Shown here piece by piece: positions 17,426 to 25,854 of a stretch of 64,000 bases of DNA. The notes under the pieces were generated by a model. It ran no database searches, had not been told where the DNA came from, and saw only the letters and a list, made by a program, of their open reading frames with translations. The DNA is from Verrucomicrobiaceae bacterium. GTDB taxonomy: Bacteria > Verrucomicrobiota > Verrucomicrobiia > Verrucomicrobiales > Verrucomicrobiaceae. Positions within the stretch are counted from its first letter, which is position 1; every line of letters begins with the position of its first letter. Location of the stretch: positions 248,001 to 312,000 of the forward strand of contig JABTUN010000005.1 of NCBI GenBank assembly GCA_015075365.1, written 5' to 3'. The translations under genes were made by a program, and so were the position numbers.

Positions 17426-18238
17426 ATGCTTCACCGCCTACTGCCTCTTGTTTACCGTCCTGACCGCGGACTGGACTTTTTGAAAGACGCCACCCACGAG
17501 GATTTGGTCGTCATGGCTAACCTCTTGATGAATGACAAAGGCAAGAAACGACTGGCTGAATGGCTTTCCAAAGAGCCTGAGTTTGTCAGCAACCAGGACG
17601 ATCTGACGAAGTGCTGGCAGTTGATTGCGGCCGAGTTCCAGCGATTCGGGGCTGACTCTATTGCCTCTGCTTTGCGTGGCGGTGAAGGCACTACCTATCG
17701 AGACATGCTTCAAGCCGTGTGCTCCCGTCTCAAGGTGAAGTGTTGTCCAAGTGAGGCGTTTGCCCGTGTGGAAAAGCGCCTGCTCGCCAAAGTTTTCGAG
17801 CAGGCGGTCGGAAAGATGACCAGCGATGAGAGGTCGGAGCTTGCCGCGAGGCTTCGAGAGACGACCAAACTGGCCGAGTTCAATCCGGCCAACGCGGCTC
17901 CCGGTCCTTTGCTGGGTGCGATTCAGATCGCGGTGCAAATGGGAGGGTTTGCGGCTTATCAGATCAACATGATCATCGTGAACCATGTCGCCAAAGCACT
18001 CTTGGGGCATGGGTTGAAGCTCGCGACGAATGCCGCGCTAAACCGAGGATTGTCGATTGTAGCAGGACCCGCAGGTTGGGTCGTGACGGCATTGATGACA
18101 TTCCAACTTTTCACCGGCCCAGCCTATCGGGTGGTGATTCCGGTGACGCTTTATGTCGCGACCTTGAGGATGAAGCTGAAGCCCAAGACAAAGACGCGTC
18201 CGGCAGCGAAAAAGGCCAAATCGAAGCGCAATACGTGA
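17426..18238 (+). CDS. YaaW/UPF0174-like protein with hydrophobic C-terminal hairpin
   Basis: 270 residues. It matches the layout I recall for E. coli YaaW (UPF0174/DUF3944): DLVVMANLLMNDKGKKRL near the start, CWQLIAAEFQRFGADSIASALRG near residue 65, YRDMLQAVCSRLKVK near 93, and GPAYRVVIPVTLYVATLRM near the end. Between residues about 155 and 235 are Gly/Ala-rich hydrophobic stretches (LLGAIQIAVQMGGFAAYQI, LSIVAGPAGWVVTALMTFQLF) that could insert in a membrane. A Lys-rich tail follows. It starts 3 bases after the Z1 gene, a tight operon suggesting a joint function. YaaW function is itself unknown, so a membrane effector role is speculation. Confidence 0.85.
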   Translation: MLHRLLPLVYRPDRGLDFLKDATHEDLVVMANLLMNDKGKKRLAEWLSKEPEFVSNQDDLTKCWQLIAAEFQRFGADSIASALRGGEGTTYRDMLQAVCSRLKVKCCPSEAFARVEKRLLAKVFEQAVGKMTSDERSELAARLRETTKLAEFNPANAAPGPLLGAIQIAVQMGGFAAYQINMIIVNHVAKALLGHGLKLATNAALNRGLSIVAGPAGWVVTALMTFQLFTGPAYRVVIPVTLYVATLRMKLKPKTKTRPAAKKAKSKRNT

Positions 18239-18313
18239 TGTGATTGTACCCAATCGTTGCCTCGCGAAGATCAGCTACTCTCTTTTCCCATGCCCACACC
18301 CGTCACTGATTTC

Positions 18314-18480
18314 GGGAAATGACGTCTGGCTACAACTAGCTGACAAACCACCTTCCGTTTTCAAAACAACCCGGCGCTCCGCAACCGCTGGGCGAGCGCC
18401 TGCTGGCGCGTTCCCATGGCATCGCCTATGCCGAGGTTTCGTTTCAGCGGCATGAGTTCGAGATTGGCGATGACGTTGAC
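18314..18480 (-). pseudogene. HNH nuclease gene relic 1 (3' end only), left direct repeat
   Basis: Bases 18361-18480 read on the minus strand give the last 39 codons and stop of the HNH nuclease gene found intact at 52067-52636: 28 of 39 residues are identical, ending QRLRSAGLF-stop against RRLRSAGLF-stop. The HNH core is gone. Beyond the stop, bases 18314-18360 match the flank of relic 2 (at 19553-19600) but not the flank of the intact gene. Together with relic 2 it forms a direct repeat around the SLATT gene. Confidence 0.85.
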
Positions 18481-18557
18481 TCCGTCGCACCTCACGCTCT
18501 TGTTCCTCCGCGAACAGCCCTTATCTCTCTAAAGTTCTCCCGGCCACAAGATCCCCC

Positions 18558-18707
18558 TTCAAGCCAGAGCAAACCATCATCACCCAAATCCGCCAAGCCC
18601 ATCACTCCCGCCAAGAAGCTCAAACCCTGCTAGCGAAAGCCAAACGCGGCGTGGAAGTGGCGATTGAGGAGGGTGAGGAGAGGGCACATTCAATCCTAAC
18701 CATGTAA
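18558..18707 (+). pseudogene. C-terminal fragment resembling a type I restriction specificity subunit
   Basis: A 49-codon open tail ending in TAA reads as a charged helix: EQTIITQIRQAHHSRQEAQT, then LLAKAKRGVEVAIEEGEERA. This resembles the coiled-coil end of HsdS-like subunits (EQ-x-x-I then a long helix with AKR-x-VE). No start or target-recognition domain precedes it; a stop in frame lies at 18477-18479, inside the HNH relic. It ends 7 bases before the SLATT gene. I read it as a gene fragment left by recombination; identity as HsdS is tentative. Confidence 0.42.
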
Positions 18708-18714
18708 ATCCGCC

Positions 18715-19518
18715 ATGCTCACCACATTATGGCAGCTTAAACGTCTGTTGCGTCTATTCAGAGCGAAGCCAGCTATGTTAACGCGCCTGTGGCGCGCTGC
18801 CGCGGCACGAAAGAAGAACGCCCGTGAGGTGGCTAAGCGCGTGCGGGAACGGGAACTTCGAGCCCTTTGCCGGGACTCAAAGAGCACCAAGCCCTCACTC
18901 CCACCTTATCTTGAGAAGAACCGCTGGGAAGAAGAGCTGAACTACAAGCTATGGATCACTAAGGGTGCGCGCTTCCATGCCGCCAAGCGGTGTGAGGAAA
19001 AGGACCACGCCGCCACATGGACTAATGCCCTCCTGTCTTGTTATCTTATCATCATCGGCCTCGTCCCCTTCGTGCCGCATCCTGCATTCAAGGCGGTGTC
19101 ACCGGAAATCATCGGGTTTGGAACAGCCGGAGTTTCGATTCTCCTGTTAGCCTATGGGTTGATTGTGGCGATGCGCGGTTATGCAGTGCAAGCAATCAAC
19201 TATCATGCGTGTGCGTTGGAGATTGGCGTGCTCTATAATGCCTTGCGCCGGGCAAAAGAGTTAAAGAACGAGAAAGACAAGACCAAGGAGATCACCCGCA
19301 TCTCGCTGGAATACGACGAACTGCTTAGCCGCTACCCCAATCACCACCCCTTGGACTCAGCTCTCTTCGAAACCACCAAGCGAGCCTATTTCAAGCTTTC
19401 GCGCTGGGAGTGCCTCCGGCGGCGGTGCATGTACTGGATTCATACCAAGGCGATTCATCACGTAACTGTCGGGTTCCCACTTTTAGCGCTCTTTATTCTC
19501 TGGTTCGTGAAACGATAA
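18715..19518 (+). CDS. SLATT-domain membrane protein (putative two-TM effector)
   Basis: 267 residues. An Arg/Lys/Ala-rich N-terminus is followed by ELNYKLWITKGARFHAAKRCE (about residue 74), the typical entry of SLATT domains. Two membrane helices come next (WTNALLSCYLIIIGLVPFVP; IIGFGTAGVSILLLAYGLIVAM), then RGYAVQAINYHACALEIGVLYNAL and a cytoplasmic helix ending EYDELLSRYPNHHPLDSALFE. This is the SLATT (SMODS/SLOG-associated two-TM) family-5 pattern, proposed as pore-forming effectors in nucleotide-signalling defence. No CD-NTase or SLOG gene is adjacent, which is unusual. A third hydrophobic helix (VGFPLLALFILWFV) ends the protein. It is enclosed by HNH-gene relics. Confidence 0.87.
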   Translation: MLTTLWQLKRLLRLFRAKPAMLTRLWRAAAARKKNAREVAKRVRERELRALCRDSKSTKPSLPPYLEKNRWEEELNYKLWITKGARFHAAKRCEEKDHAATWTNALLSCYLIIIGLVPFVPHPAFKAVSPEIIGFGTAGVSILLLAYGLIVAMRGYAVQAINYHACALEIGVLYNALRRAKELKNEKDKTKEITRISLEYDELLSRYPNHHPLDSALFETTKRAYFKLSRWECLRRRCMYWIHTKAIHHVTVGFPLLALFILWFVKR

Positions 19519-19552
19519 CTTCTACGTCCAAGCCATGCCCAACATCATTTAC

Positions 19553-19693
19553 GGGAAAATGACGTCAGGCTGCAACGGGCTGACCAACCACCTTCCGTTT
19601 TCAAAACAACCCGGCGCTCCTCAACCGCCGCGCGAGCGCCTGCTGGCGCGCTCCCATGGCATCGCGTTGGCGGCGGTTCAACTTCAGCGGCGT
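19553..19693 (-). pseudogene. HNH nuclease gene relic 2 (3' end only), right direct repeat
   Basis: Bases 19601-19693 encode on the minus strand the last 30 codons and stop of the HNH gene (26 of 30 residues identical to the intact copy at 52.1-52.6 kb, including RDAMGARQQALARRLRSAGLF). The segment 19553-19600 repeats the flank seen beside relic 1. Beyond about 19700 homology ends and mosaic repeats begin. Relics 1 and 2 lie in the same orientation about 1.24 kb apart. Confidence 0.87.
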
Positions 19694-19739
19694 CCGTTTC
19701 GGCGGACAGGAGTCCCGCGCTCCATTCCCCTCTTTTCCC

Positions 19740-20035
19740 TCTTGTCTCTCTTTCGGCCAAGCCAGAGGCAACATTCAACGTCGAACGTCCAACGCGGAAC
19801 GTTCAAGGACAGAACGGGCTCAAGCCCGAACGACCAATGCGCACCGCGCGCCTTGGATTCGCTCGTGCCTCACACGTCTCGTCGGACGCGGCGCAGCGCG
19901 TCCCTACCCACCGCTCACGTCTGACCTCTGACAGGCTACCCTCTTTCCTCTATCTTCTCTCTTCTTTCCTCTCTTTCGGCCAACCTGCCCCGAACGGCTT
20001 GATGTCGTCGGACGCCGCGCAGCGCCTCCTTACCA
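19740..20035. repeat. Mosaic intergenic repeat block 3
   Basis: The modules occur in inverted orientation relative to block 1: TTTCGGCCAA, CAACGTCGAACGTCCAACGC, GCTCAAGCCCGAACGA, GTCGGACGCGGCGCAGCGCG, and CTCACGTCTGACCTCTGAC. A degenerate copy of the GC-rich module (GTCGGACGCCGCGCAGCGCC) ends the block near 20030. No gene seen. Confidence 0.85.
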
Positions 20036-20047
20036 TGGCCCCGTGCT

Positions 20048-20464
20048 TCAATCCAGCATTCGGGCGCGTAGCCCGGGTGTGGGCAACTGGCAGGACTCGT
20101 GCCGGCCAAACCAGCGGTAACGGTTCCGGGCAAGAAACGCGTAGGCGGCATCCCGCAGAGGCCTGGGCACCAGTTTGAACACGAGCGCGAGTTTCCAGAC
20201 ACCGCCCAGCACCCTGCCGCATTCGATGGCCGCGCTGCTGGCCTGGAAGGCGCCATCGGGCGTCACCAGGAGCATGGTGTGCGGCTCATCCGGATCGAGT
20301 CCATGCTGCCGGTAGAGCTTTTGCCCGAGCAGCCCCTGGATGGGGGCAAATTTCAGCCTCGCGTGGCGGTCCAGCCTCAGCAGCAGGCGCACGGTGCCGT
20401 CACAGAGATGGCAGTGACCGTCAAAGAGCATGACATGGTCATGGCTGGGATCGTAGGAGGCCAT
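20048..20464 (-). CDS. DCC-family thiol-disulfide oxidoreductase-like protein
   Basis: 138 residues, the usual size of DCC1-like proteins. The family signature is complete: LFDGHCHLCDGTVRLLLRLDRHARLKFAPIQG, with the CxxC-like HCHLC at residues 18-22 where the thioredoxin-fold active site lies, and later TMLLVTPDGAFQASSAAIE and ARNRYRWFG. The reaction is not established for the family. The ATG at 20464 follows the DUF1361 gene (ends 20477) by 12 bases, so the two are probably one operon. Confidence 0.9.
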   Translation of the reverse strand: MASYDPSHDHVMLFDGHCHLCDGTVRLLLRLDRHARLKFAPIQGLLGQKLYRQHGLDPDEPHTMLLVTPDGAFQASSAAIECGRVLGGVWKLALVFKLVPRPLRDAAYAFLARNRYRWFGRHESCQLPTPGLRARMLD

Positions 20465-20476
20465 GGCGGCGATGAT

Positions 20477-21124
20477 TCAGACACCGGCGGACTTCTGCTG
20501 TGGCGGTGCGGCGGCAAAAATCCAGGCCAGGTAGGCCAGCAGCAGCAACAGACCGAAAACCAGGGTGAAAAGCCAGACGGCGGCATGCGTCATCGGATCC
20601 AGGACCAGCGCGGCGATGTCTTGAAAGAGCTGCCAGGGCGCGGTGACGATGTCCCAACTGTTCCAGCGCAAAAAGCGCCCCAGATAGATGCCAAACCCGG
20701 TGAGCGGCATGATGATCAGCACCGCCAGCCAGCCCGCGGAGGCCGTGGCATGGCGGGAAATCCACGACTGGACGAGATGCAGCGATTGGAAGCCAATCCA
20801 GAGCGAGGTCAGGGCAAACGCGAGCAGCATGACCAGATCATACCAGAGCGGAATGCCGGCATGCGGCCGCAGATGGATGAGATCGGTCAGCACATAAGGC
20901 GCGTTGGGGAAAAACAGCAGCCACACCGCCATCACGGGCACCGCGCGGCTGAGGCTGCGTGTGCGCGGCAGCAAGAGCGCGAAACCCAGCGGCAGCACCG
21001 CCAGAAACAGATTCCACAGCATGAAGGCAAAGTAGGTGCTGCCGGTCAGCCTCATGCGGATGAAAAACAGTGCCGCGCACAGGAGGCAGGCGACAATCTT
21101 GAGAACCAGGATGCGGGGGGACAT
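20477..21124 (-). CDS. DUF1361 integral membrane protein
   Basis: 215 residues from the ATG at 21124. Six hydrophobic helices are visible. The family marks are FFPNAPYVLTDLIHL, IPLWYDLVMLLAFALTSLWIGF and GFGIYLGRFLRWNSWD, which together identify DUF1361. The conserved Asn-Ala-Pro and Arg-Trp-Asn-Ser-Trp-Asp clusters probably face each other at the membrane surface. Function unknown. The DCC gene follows it closely. An in-frame ATG 12 codons upstream is possible but would add an unusual polar start. Confidence 0.9.
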   Translation of the reverse strand: MSPRILVLKIVACLLCAALFFIRMRLTGSTYFAFMLWNLFLAVLPLGFALLLPRTRSLSRAVPVMAVWLLFFPNAPYVLTDLIHLRPHAGIPLWYDLVMLLAFALTSLWIGFQSLHLVQSWISRHATASAGWLAVLIIMPLTGFGIYLGRFLRWNSWDIVTAPWQLFQDIAALVLDPMTHAAVWLFTLVFGLLLLLAYLAWIFAAAPPQQKSAGV

Positions 21125-21207
21125 GCGCGCGCATTCTCCCGCCTTCCGCCCTGCGCGCAAGCCGCGCGGGGTGCTTCACGCCGATTTCACAAGGCGAGCG
21201 CCTTTCC

Positions 21208-22221
21208 TCATTTCGCGACAGCAAAATCGTCCGGCTGGAGGCCCTGCTTGTTGCCCTTGAAGCCGTACATCGTCGGATTGTAAGGGCCGGCTGGCTCCAC
21301 GGCGGCCTTTTCAGGCACCTCAAGCCCCAGCCCCCAGAAGACCGCGTTCACGACCAGGCGGCGCAGGCCCTCGTTGGCGAGGTCCGTGGCCGCGCCCATG
21401 GTGGTGCAGAGGACCTTGTTCTCGCCGCCCGCATCATTCTTGACCACACGCGTCCATGCCACCGGCATCATCGGCCTGTTCACGTCCTGCTCGACGCCGG
21501 CCTTGGTCTTCTTTGAATAGGAGGCCGGAGGCGTGTCCGCGGTCATTCCCTGGAGCACCTGGCCGCGGGCGAGGATCACGGCATCCGCAGGAGGCGCGGC
21601 CTCATACACGTCCGTGTCCCCAAACAAGTCCGTCACGCCGCGCAGCACGGGATGGGTGGCGTTGGCCGGCTCGATCACGCCTTTTGTGGCCTCGACCTTG
21701 TGCCTGCCCCAATGGCTGACCCAGGTTTCACCCAGCACGCGGCGTCCCCAGCCGCCGTCGGGATTGTTCCAGTTCCAGGCGGCAAAGGGGCTGTCCTTGG
21801 GATAACCGCTGAAGGCGTGGGTGCTGGTGCGCAGCGCGATGACCGGCACGCCACGATTGAGCGCCGCCTGGAATTTGCCGCTGGCCGCCGCGTCCCAGTG
21901 CCGGAAGCGCAGCAGCATCACGATGGCATCGGCAGTGTCGAGGGCCGCGGGATTTGTCAGGCTGCCACCGGCGGCGGGGTCGATCACGCCGTCCGCGTTC
22001 ACACTGAAAAGCACCGTGCATTTGAAGCCATGATGCCGGCTTAGCACACGCCCCAGCATGGGCATGGCCTCCTCGCTGCGATATTCCTCATCACCCGCCA
22101 GCAGCACGACATGCTTTCCATTGGCCTTCCCCTGCGGCTCATAGACGACGTGGTCGGCCGCATGAAGACTGGATGCAAAGGCGGACAAGACGAGGAGGGC
22201 GAGGGCGGGAAAGAGTTTCAT
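21208..22221 (-). CDS. Secreted ThuA-like domain protein
   Basis: 337 residues with a signal peptide (MKLFPALALLVLSAFASSLHA). The mature protein has a glutamine-amidotransferase-like (ThuA) fold: VVLLAGDEEYRSEEAMPMLGRVLSRHHGFKCTVL near the start, ADAIVMLLRFRHWD, RGVPVIALRTSTHAFSGYP, and the late WTRVVKNDAGGENKVLCTTMGAATDLANEGLRRLVVNAVFWGLG. The last segment is the standard end of ThuA proteins in Planctomycetes and Verrucomicrobia. These proteins are linked to carbohydrate use, but the activity is undefined. The start at 22221 is set by the signal peptide. Divergent from the propeller gene at 22283. Confidence 0.9.
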   Translation of the reverse strand: MKLFPALALLVLSAFASSLHAADHVVYEPQGKANGKHVVLLAGDEEYRSEEAMPMLGRVLSRHHGFKCTVLFSVNADGVIDPAAGGSLTNPAALDTADAIVMLLRFRHWDAAASGKFQAALNRGVPVIALRTSTHAFSGYPKDSPFAAWNWNNPDGGWGRRVLGETWVSHWGRHKVEATKGVIEPANATHPVLRGVTDLFGDTDVYEAAPPADAVILARGQVLQGMTADTPPASYSKKTKAGVEQDVNRPMMPVAWTRVVKNDAGGENKVLCTTMGAATDLANEGLRRLVVNAVFWGLGLEVPEKAAVEPAGPYNPTMYGFKGNKQGLQPDDFAVAK

Positions 22222-22282
22222 GGTTGTGACTGGACGCTGGCGAGGATGCAGCATACGCATGGCGCGGTCACTTCCTTTTGCC

Positions 22283-23800
22283 ATGCCCCCGCTCTTTCCC
22301 CTGATCACGATCCTCGTCCTCGGCGGCGGTCTTCTTTACTTTTGGATGACAGACCACGTCATGCGCTCCGCGGCCGTGGTGGTGAACAGCGTGCTGCTGC
22401 TGGCCAGCAACGGCCTGTGGTGGGCGCTGCGGCGGCGCGGATGCCGCCTGCGCCGCCTGGGCATCCTGGTGCTCGTGGGAATGATGATTGGCGCGTTCTT
22501 CAAGTTTGCCGTGCGCTATGAAGGCTCCGCCGACGGCACCGCATGGCCGCAACTGGCCTTTGTGTGGCAAAAACAGGACCGCCCCGTTGTGCCGGAGCTC
22601 CGGGACGCGCCTGCGACGAACGCCACCACCGCCGCTCCGGCGGGTGCGCGTGACATGCCGCGGTTTCTGGGTGAAAAAGGTGACGGGGTGCTGCCAGCCG
22701 CGGAGTTTCAAACCGATTGGGCGGCGCATCCGCCCCGGGAGGTGTGGCGCATTCAAATCGGTCAGGGATGGAGCGGTTTCGCGGTCGCCGGCGCGCGCGC
22801 GATCACCCAGGAGCAGCGCGGGGAACTGGAATGCGTGACCTGCTACGATCTAAATGACGGAAAACTGCTTTGGTCGCACACGGACAAGGCGCTCTTCACC
22901 GAGTTCATGGGCGGTGACGGCCCGCGTGCCACGCCCACGGTGGATGTGGCGACCGGCGAGGTCTTTGCCATCGGCGGCACCGGGCTGCTGAACTGTCTCG
23001 AACTGGCCACCGGGAAGAAAAAATGGCAGCGCGGGGTGCTCCAGGACTGCGCCGCGCCCAAAAACCTCGAATGGGGCAAAAGCTCCTCTCCGCTGCTGAC
23101 CGCCGCGCACGTCATCTGCTCCGGAGGGGACAGTGGCGTGTCCCTCATCGCCTACCACCGCGCGGACGGGCGGATCGCCTGGAAAAGCGGGCAGGATGGC
23201 GGCAGCTACGCCAGTCCCGTGCTGCTGACGCCAGGTGGCGTGCCGCAAATCGTCACCGTGAACCGGAACAGCGTCTCCGCGCACGATCCGGCGGATGGGA
23301 AAACGCTCTGGACCTTCGACTGGCCCGGCATTTTTCCCAAAGTAGGCCAGCCCGTCCAGACAGGTGCCAACCGGCTGCTGATCACCTCCAGTTATGGATT
23401 GAAAAGCCACCTCATCGACCTCCAGAACGGCAGACCTGCCGCTTTGTGGGGCAGTTCGGCCCTGCGCACCAAATTCAGCAGCGCCAGCGTCATCGGCGGT
23501 CATGCCTACGCCATCGACGAGGGCACCTTTTGCTGTGCGGACCTGGAAACAGGCGAGCGCGTCTGGCGGGAGGGCCGCTACGGCTACGGCCAGCAGATTC
23601 GTGTGGGCGACGGTCTGATCCTCATCCTGGCGGAGAAGGGGTTTGCGGCTCTGGTGCGCGCCACGCCCAAGGGACTCGATGAAATCGCCCGGCTGGAAGC
23701 GCTCCGCTCCAAAACGTGGAATCCGCCCACCCTCGCCGGCCGCTTCCTGCTGCTGCGGAATGACCGGGAGGCGGTATGCTACGAATTGACCGCCAAGTGA
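22283..23800 (+). CDS. Membrane-anchored PQQ-like (BamB-type) beta-propeller protein
   Basis: 505 residues. Two or three N-terminal hydrophobic helices (LFPLITILVLGGGLLYFWM; AAVVVNSVLLLASNGLWWAL; LGILVLVGMMIGAFFKFAV) anchor it. A long beta-propeller follows from about residue 135, with repeated W-blades typical of PQQ enzyme repeats: DGKLLWSHTD, TGKKKWQRG, DGRIAWKSGQDG, DGKTLWTFDWPG and TGERVWREG. Such proteins are common in Planctomycetes/Verrucomicrobia; the PQQ-cofactor residues are not evident, so a binding or scaffolding role is more likely than dehydrogenase activity. It converges with the histidine kinase gene 5 bases downstream. Confidence 0.9.
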   Translation: MPPLFPLITILVLGGGLLYFWMTDHVMRSAAVVVNSVLLLASNGLWWALRRRGCRLRRLGILVLVGMMIGAFFKFAVRYEGSADGTAWPQLAFVWQKQDRPVVPELRDAPATNATTAAPAGARDMPRFLGEKGDGVLPAAEFQTDWAAHPPREVWRIQIGQGWSGFAVAGARAITQEQRGELECVTCYDLNDGKLLWSHTDKALFTEFMGGDGPRATPTVDVATGEVFAIGGTGLLNCLELATGKKKWQRGVLQDCAAPKNLEWGKSSSPLLTAAHVICSGGDSGVSLIAYHRADGRIAWKSGQDGGSYASPVLLTPGGVPQIVTVNRNSVSAHDPADGKTLWTFDWPGIFPKVGQPVQTGANRLLITSSYGLKSHLIDLQNGRPAALWGSSALRTKFSSASVIGGHAYAIDEGTFCCADLETGERVWREGRYGYGQQIRVGDGLILILAEKGFAALVRATPKGLDEIARLEALRSKTWNPPTLAGRFLLLRNDREAVCYELTAK

Positions 23801-23805
23801 TTAAC

Positions 23806-25815
23806 TCAAGCGACCAAGGCCGGCTGCAGGGGGCGCGACCCGGTCATGGGAGACGTGGCGCTGCGTCGTGATTCGGACTCCGCAGGCCGGACGGCCTTGG
23901 CGAGCGCCTTGCTGAGGCTGTCGAGGGAGTAAGGCTTGAGCATGATGTCCACAGGCGGCGGATGGCCCTGGCTGAGGATCATGAACTCGTCCGGATCAAT
24001 GATGAAGCCGCTGCACACAACCACCGGCACATCGCAATTCCCCGCGCGAAGCTGTTTGAAGGCCTCGCGCCCGCTGAGCTTCGGCATGTAGATGTCGAGC
24101 AGGATGGCATCGATTTTTTCCTGTGATTGCAGGCAGATGTCGAGCATCTGCTGGCCGTCGGAGGCCTCAATGACGCGATACCCCAGGAATCCGAGCATGT
24201 TCGCGGCAATGGAGCGCACCGGAGCCTCGTCATCGACGACCAGGACGGTGGTCTGCATGCCCAGAGGTGCGGGAATCGCGGAGCCATCCGTGAGGGAAGG
24301 GGAGGAAACGTCGGACTCGGCCTCGACATGCTCCGTGCGGGGCAGGTACACGCGGAACTCGCTTCCACGACCGACCTGGGAGTCAAACTCGATCCAGCCG
24401 CCATGCTCGCGCACAATGTCCTGCGCGGTGGCCAGCCCCAGGCCGCTGGACTTGGCGCCGGTTTTGGTGGTGAAGAAGGGTTCAAAGATGCGGTGGCGGT
24501 GATCGGGGGAGATGCCGTGGCCGTTGTCGCGCACGATCAGCATGACGTAGTCGGCATCTTCGCCGGGACGCGCGCCGTGGGGCTGCTGGGTCACGTTTTC
24601 GACCGCGATTTCAATGACACCATGGTCCGCTGGCAGCGCGTCGCGCGCGTTGAGGCAGAGATTGAGCATGACCTGCTCGATCTGCGCGGAATCGGCCAGC
24701 ACATGGGAGACATCCATGCCGGCGCGCATCTGAACGGTGACGGTGGGATCGATGCTGTGCTTCAGCAGCGCCTGGACCTCCGCGAGGAGGCGCTTGAGGT
24801 TCACGGGCTTGCGCACGGCCTGGCCGTTGTGGCTGCGGGAGTAGCCCAGGAGGCTTTTCACAAGATCCGCCGCACGCTGGGTGGCGTGGGAGGCGTTTTG
24901 CAGGCGGTCACGCACGGAGGCGTCCCCGCTGGGCGTCAGCTCAGCCAGCGTCAGGTTGCCGCGGATGGCGGTGAGCAGGTTGTTGAAATCATGGGCAATG
25001 CCACCCGCGAGCTGACCGATGGTGCCCATCTTCTGCGATTCGCGCAACTGGCGCTCCAGCACGCGGAGCTGGGACTGGTCCTTGACGATCCAGATGCGGC
25101 CGATGACCTCGCCCGCATCCGTGCGCATGGGGGAGGTGCGGAGGCTGTACACATGGCCGTCCACGGTCGAAAGCGGCTGGGTCTGCTCCTGCGCGTCAAG
25201 GCTGCCGGTCATTCGTTCCATCCAGGAGGCAAAGGCCTGCTTATCCTCGAAGCGCTCGGCGAAGGCGGACATGAGGCGCGCGCCATCGCGTCCGGCGAGC
25301 TCCTCGACGGGCTTGCCAAGGAATTCATCGAGCTTCGCATTGGTGGCGATGATGGCCCCCTGCGCATCAATGACAGCCACGCCCTCGTCACTGGCGGCGA
25401 AGAGCCCTTGCAGCGCGGTGAAGGCCTCGCGCAGGAGACGCTCCGCGTTGAGCAGCCGCTGGGCGGTCTGGCAGGCGTGCTGCTCCGCCGCGTTGAGCGC
25501 CTGGCGTTGCTTGGCAAAGATCATGTTGATGTCGCAGCGCAGCTTCCAGAAATCGGAGGGCAGCCATTCAGCGCTCTCGGAGTCCGGCGGCACGCCGCGC
25601 AGCACAGCGGTGGTGCCCTTCATGACGGCGCTGGTGGGTTTGAGCACCCAGCCGCCGATCAGGTAGGCCGCCAGGAACACGCCGCCGCCCAGCAGAACGC
25701 CGGTGATCCCATAGAACCAGTCAAGCGGCTGGCCCATCATTTTGGCTGCTCCCATGGCCGGCAAAAAGCCGAACAGCCAGAGCGGGAAGAGAATTCGGAG
25801 GCGGAGCGAGTTCAT
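23806..25815 (-). CDS. Hybrid sensor histidine kinase with C-terminal receiver
   Basis: 669 residues. Two membrane helices (ILFPLWLFGFLPAMGAAKMM; WFYGITGVLLGGGVFLAAYLIGGWVL) with a short loop, then a coiled-coil linker and a PAS domain (about 145-255: GVAVIDAQGAIIATNAKLDEFLG). The dimerisation helix has the H-box GGIAHDFNNLLTAIRGNL (about 275) with the phospho-accepting His. The HATPase domain shows LCLNARDALP, VRDNGHGIS, IFEPFFTTK and GLGLATAQDI. A receiver domain (about 525-640) has VVDDEAPVRS and the phospho-Asp in ILLDIYMPK, with the CheY-type Lys in MLKPYS. All key residues are intact. A 195-residue coiled-coil gene ends 39 bases upstream and may be co-transcribed. Confidence 0.95.
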   Translation of the reverse strand: MNSLRLRILFPLWLFGFLPAMGAAKMMGQPLDWFYGITGVLLGGGVFLAAYLIGGWVLKPTSAVMKGTTAVLRGVPPDSESAEWLPSDFWKLRCDINMIFAKQRQALNAAEQHACQTAQRLLNAERLLREAFTALQGLFAASDEGVAVIDAQGAIIATNAKLDEFLGKPVEELAGRDGARLMSAFAERFEDKQAFASWMERMTGSLDAQEQTQPLSTVDGHVYSLRTSPMRTDAGEVIGRIWIVKDQSQLRVLERQLRESQKMGTIGQLAGGIAHDFNNLLTAIRGNLTLAELTPSGDASVRDRLQNASHATQRAADLVKSLLGYSRSHNGQAVRKPVNLKRLLAEVQALLKHSIDPTVTVQMRAGMDVSHVLADSAQIEQVMLNLCLNARDALPADHGVIEIAVENVTQQPHGARPGEDADYVMLIVRDNGHGISPDHRHRIFEPFFTTKTGAKSSGLGLATAQDIVREHGGWIEFDSQVGRGSEFRVYLPRTEHVEAESDVSSPSLTDGSAIPAPLGMQTTVLVVDDEAPVRSIAANMLGFLGYRVIEASDGQQMLDICLQSQEKIDAILLDIYMPKLSGREAFKQLRAGNCDVPVVVCSGFIIDPDEFMILSQGHPPPVDIMLKPYSLDSLSKALAKAVRPAESESRRSATSPMTGSRPLQPALVA

Positions 25816-25854
25816 GACGCGGGGTGGTGTTGAGGTCGGGAGAGGGTGATCGGA

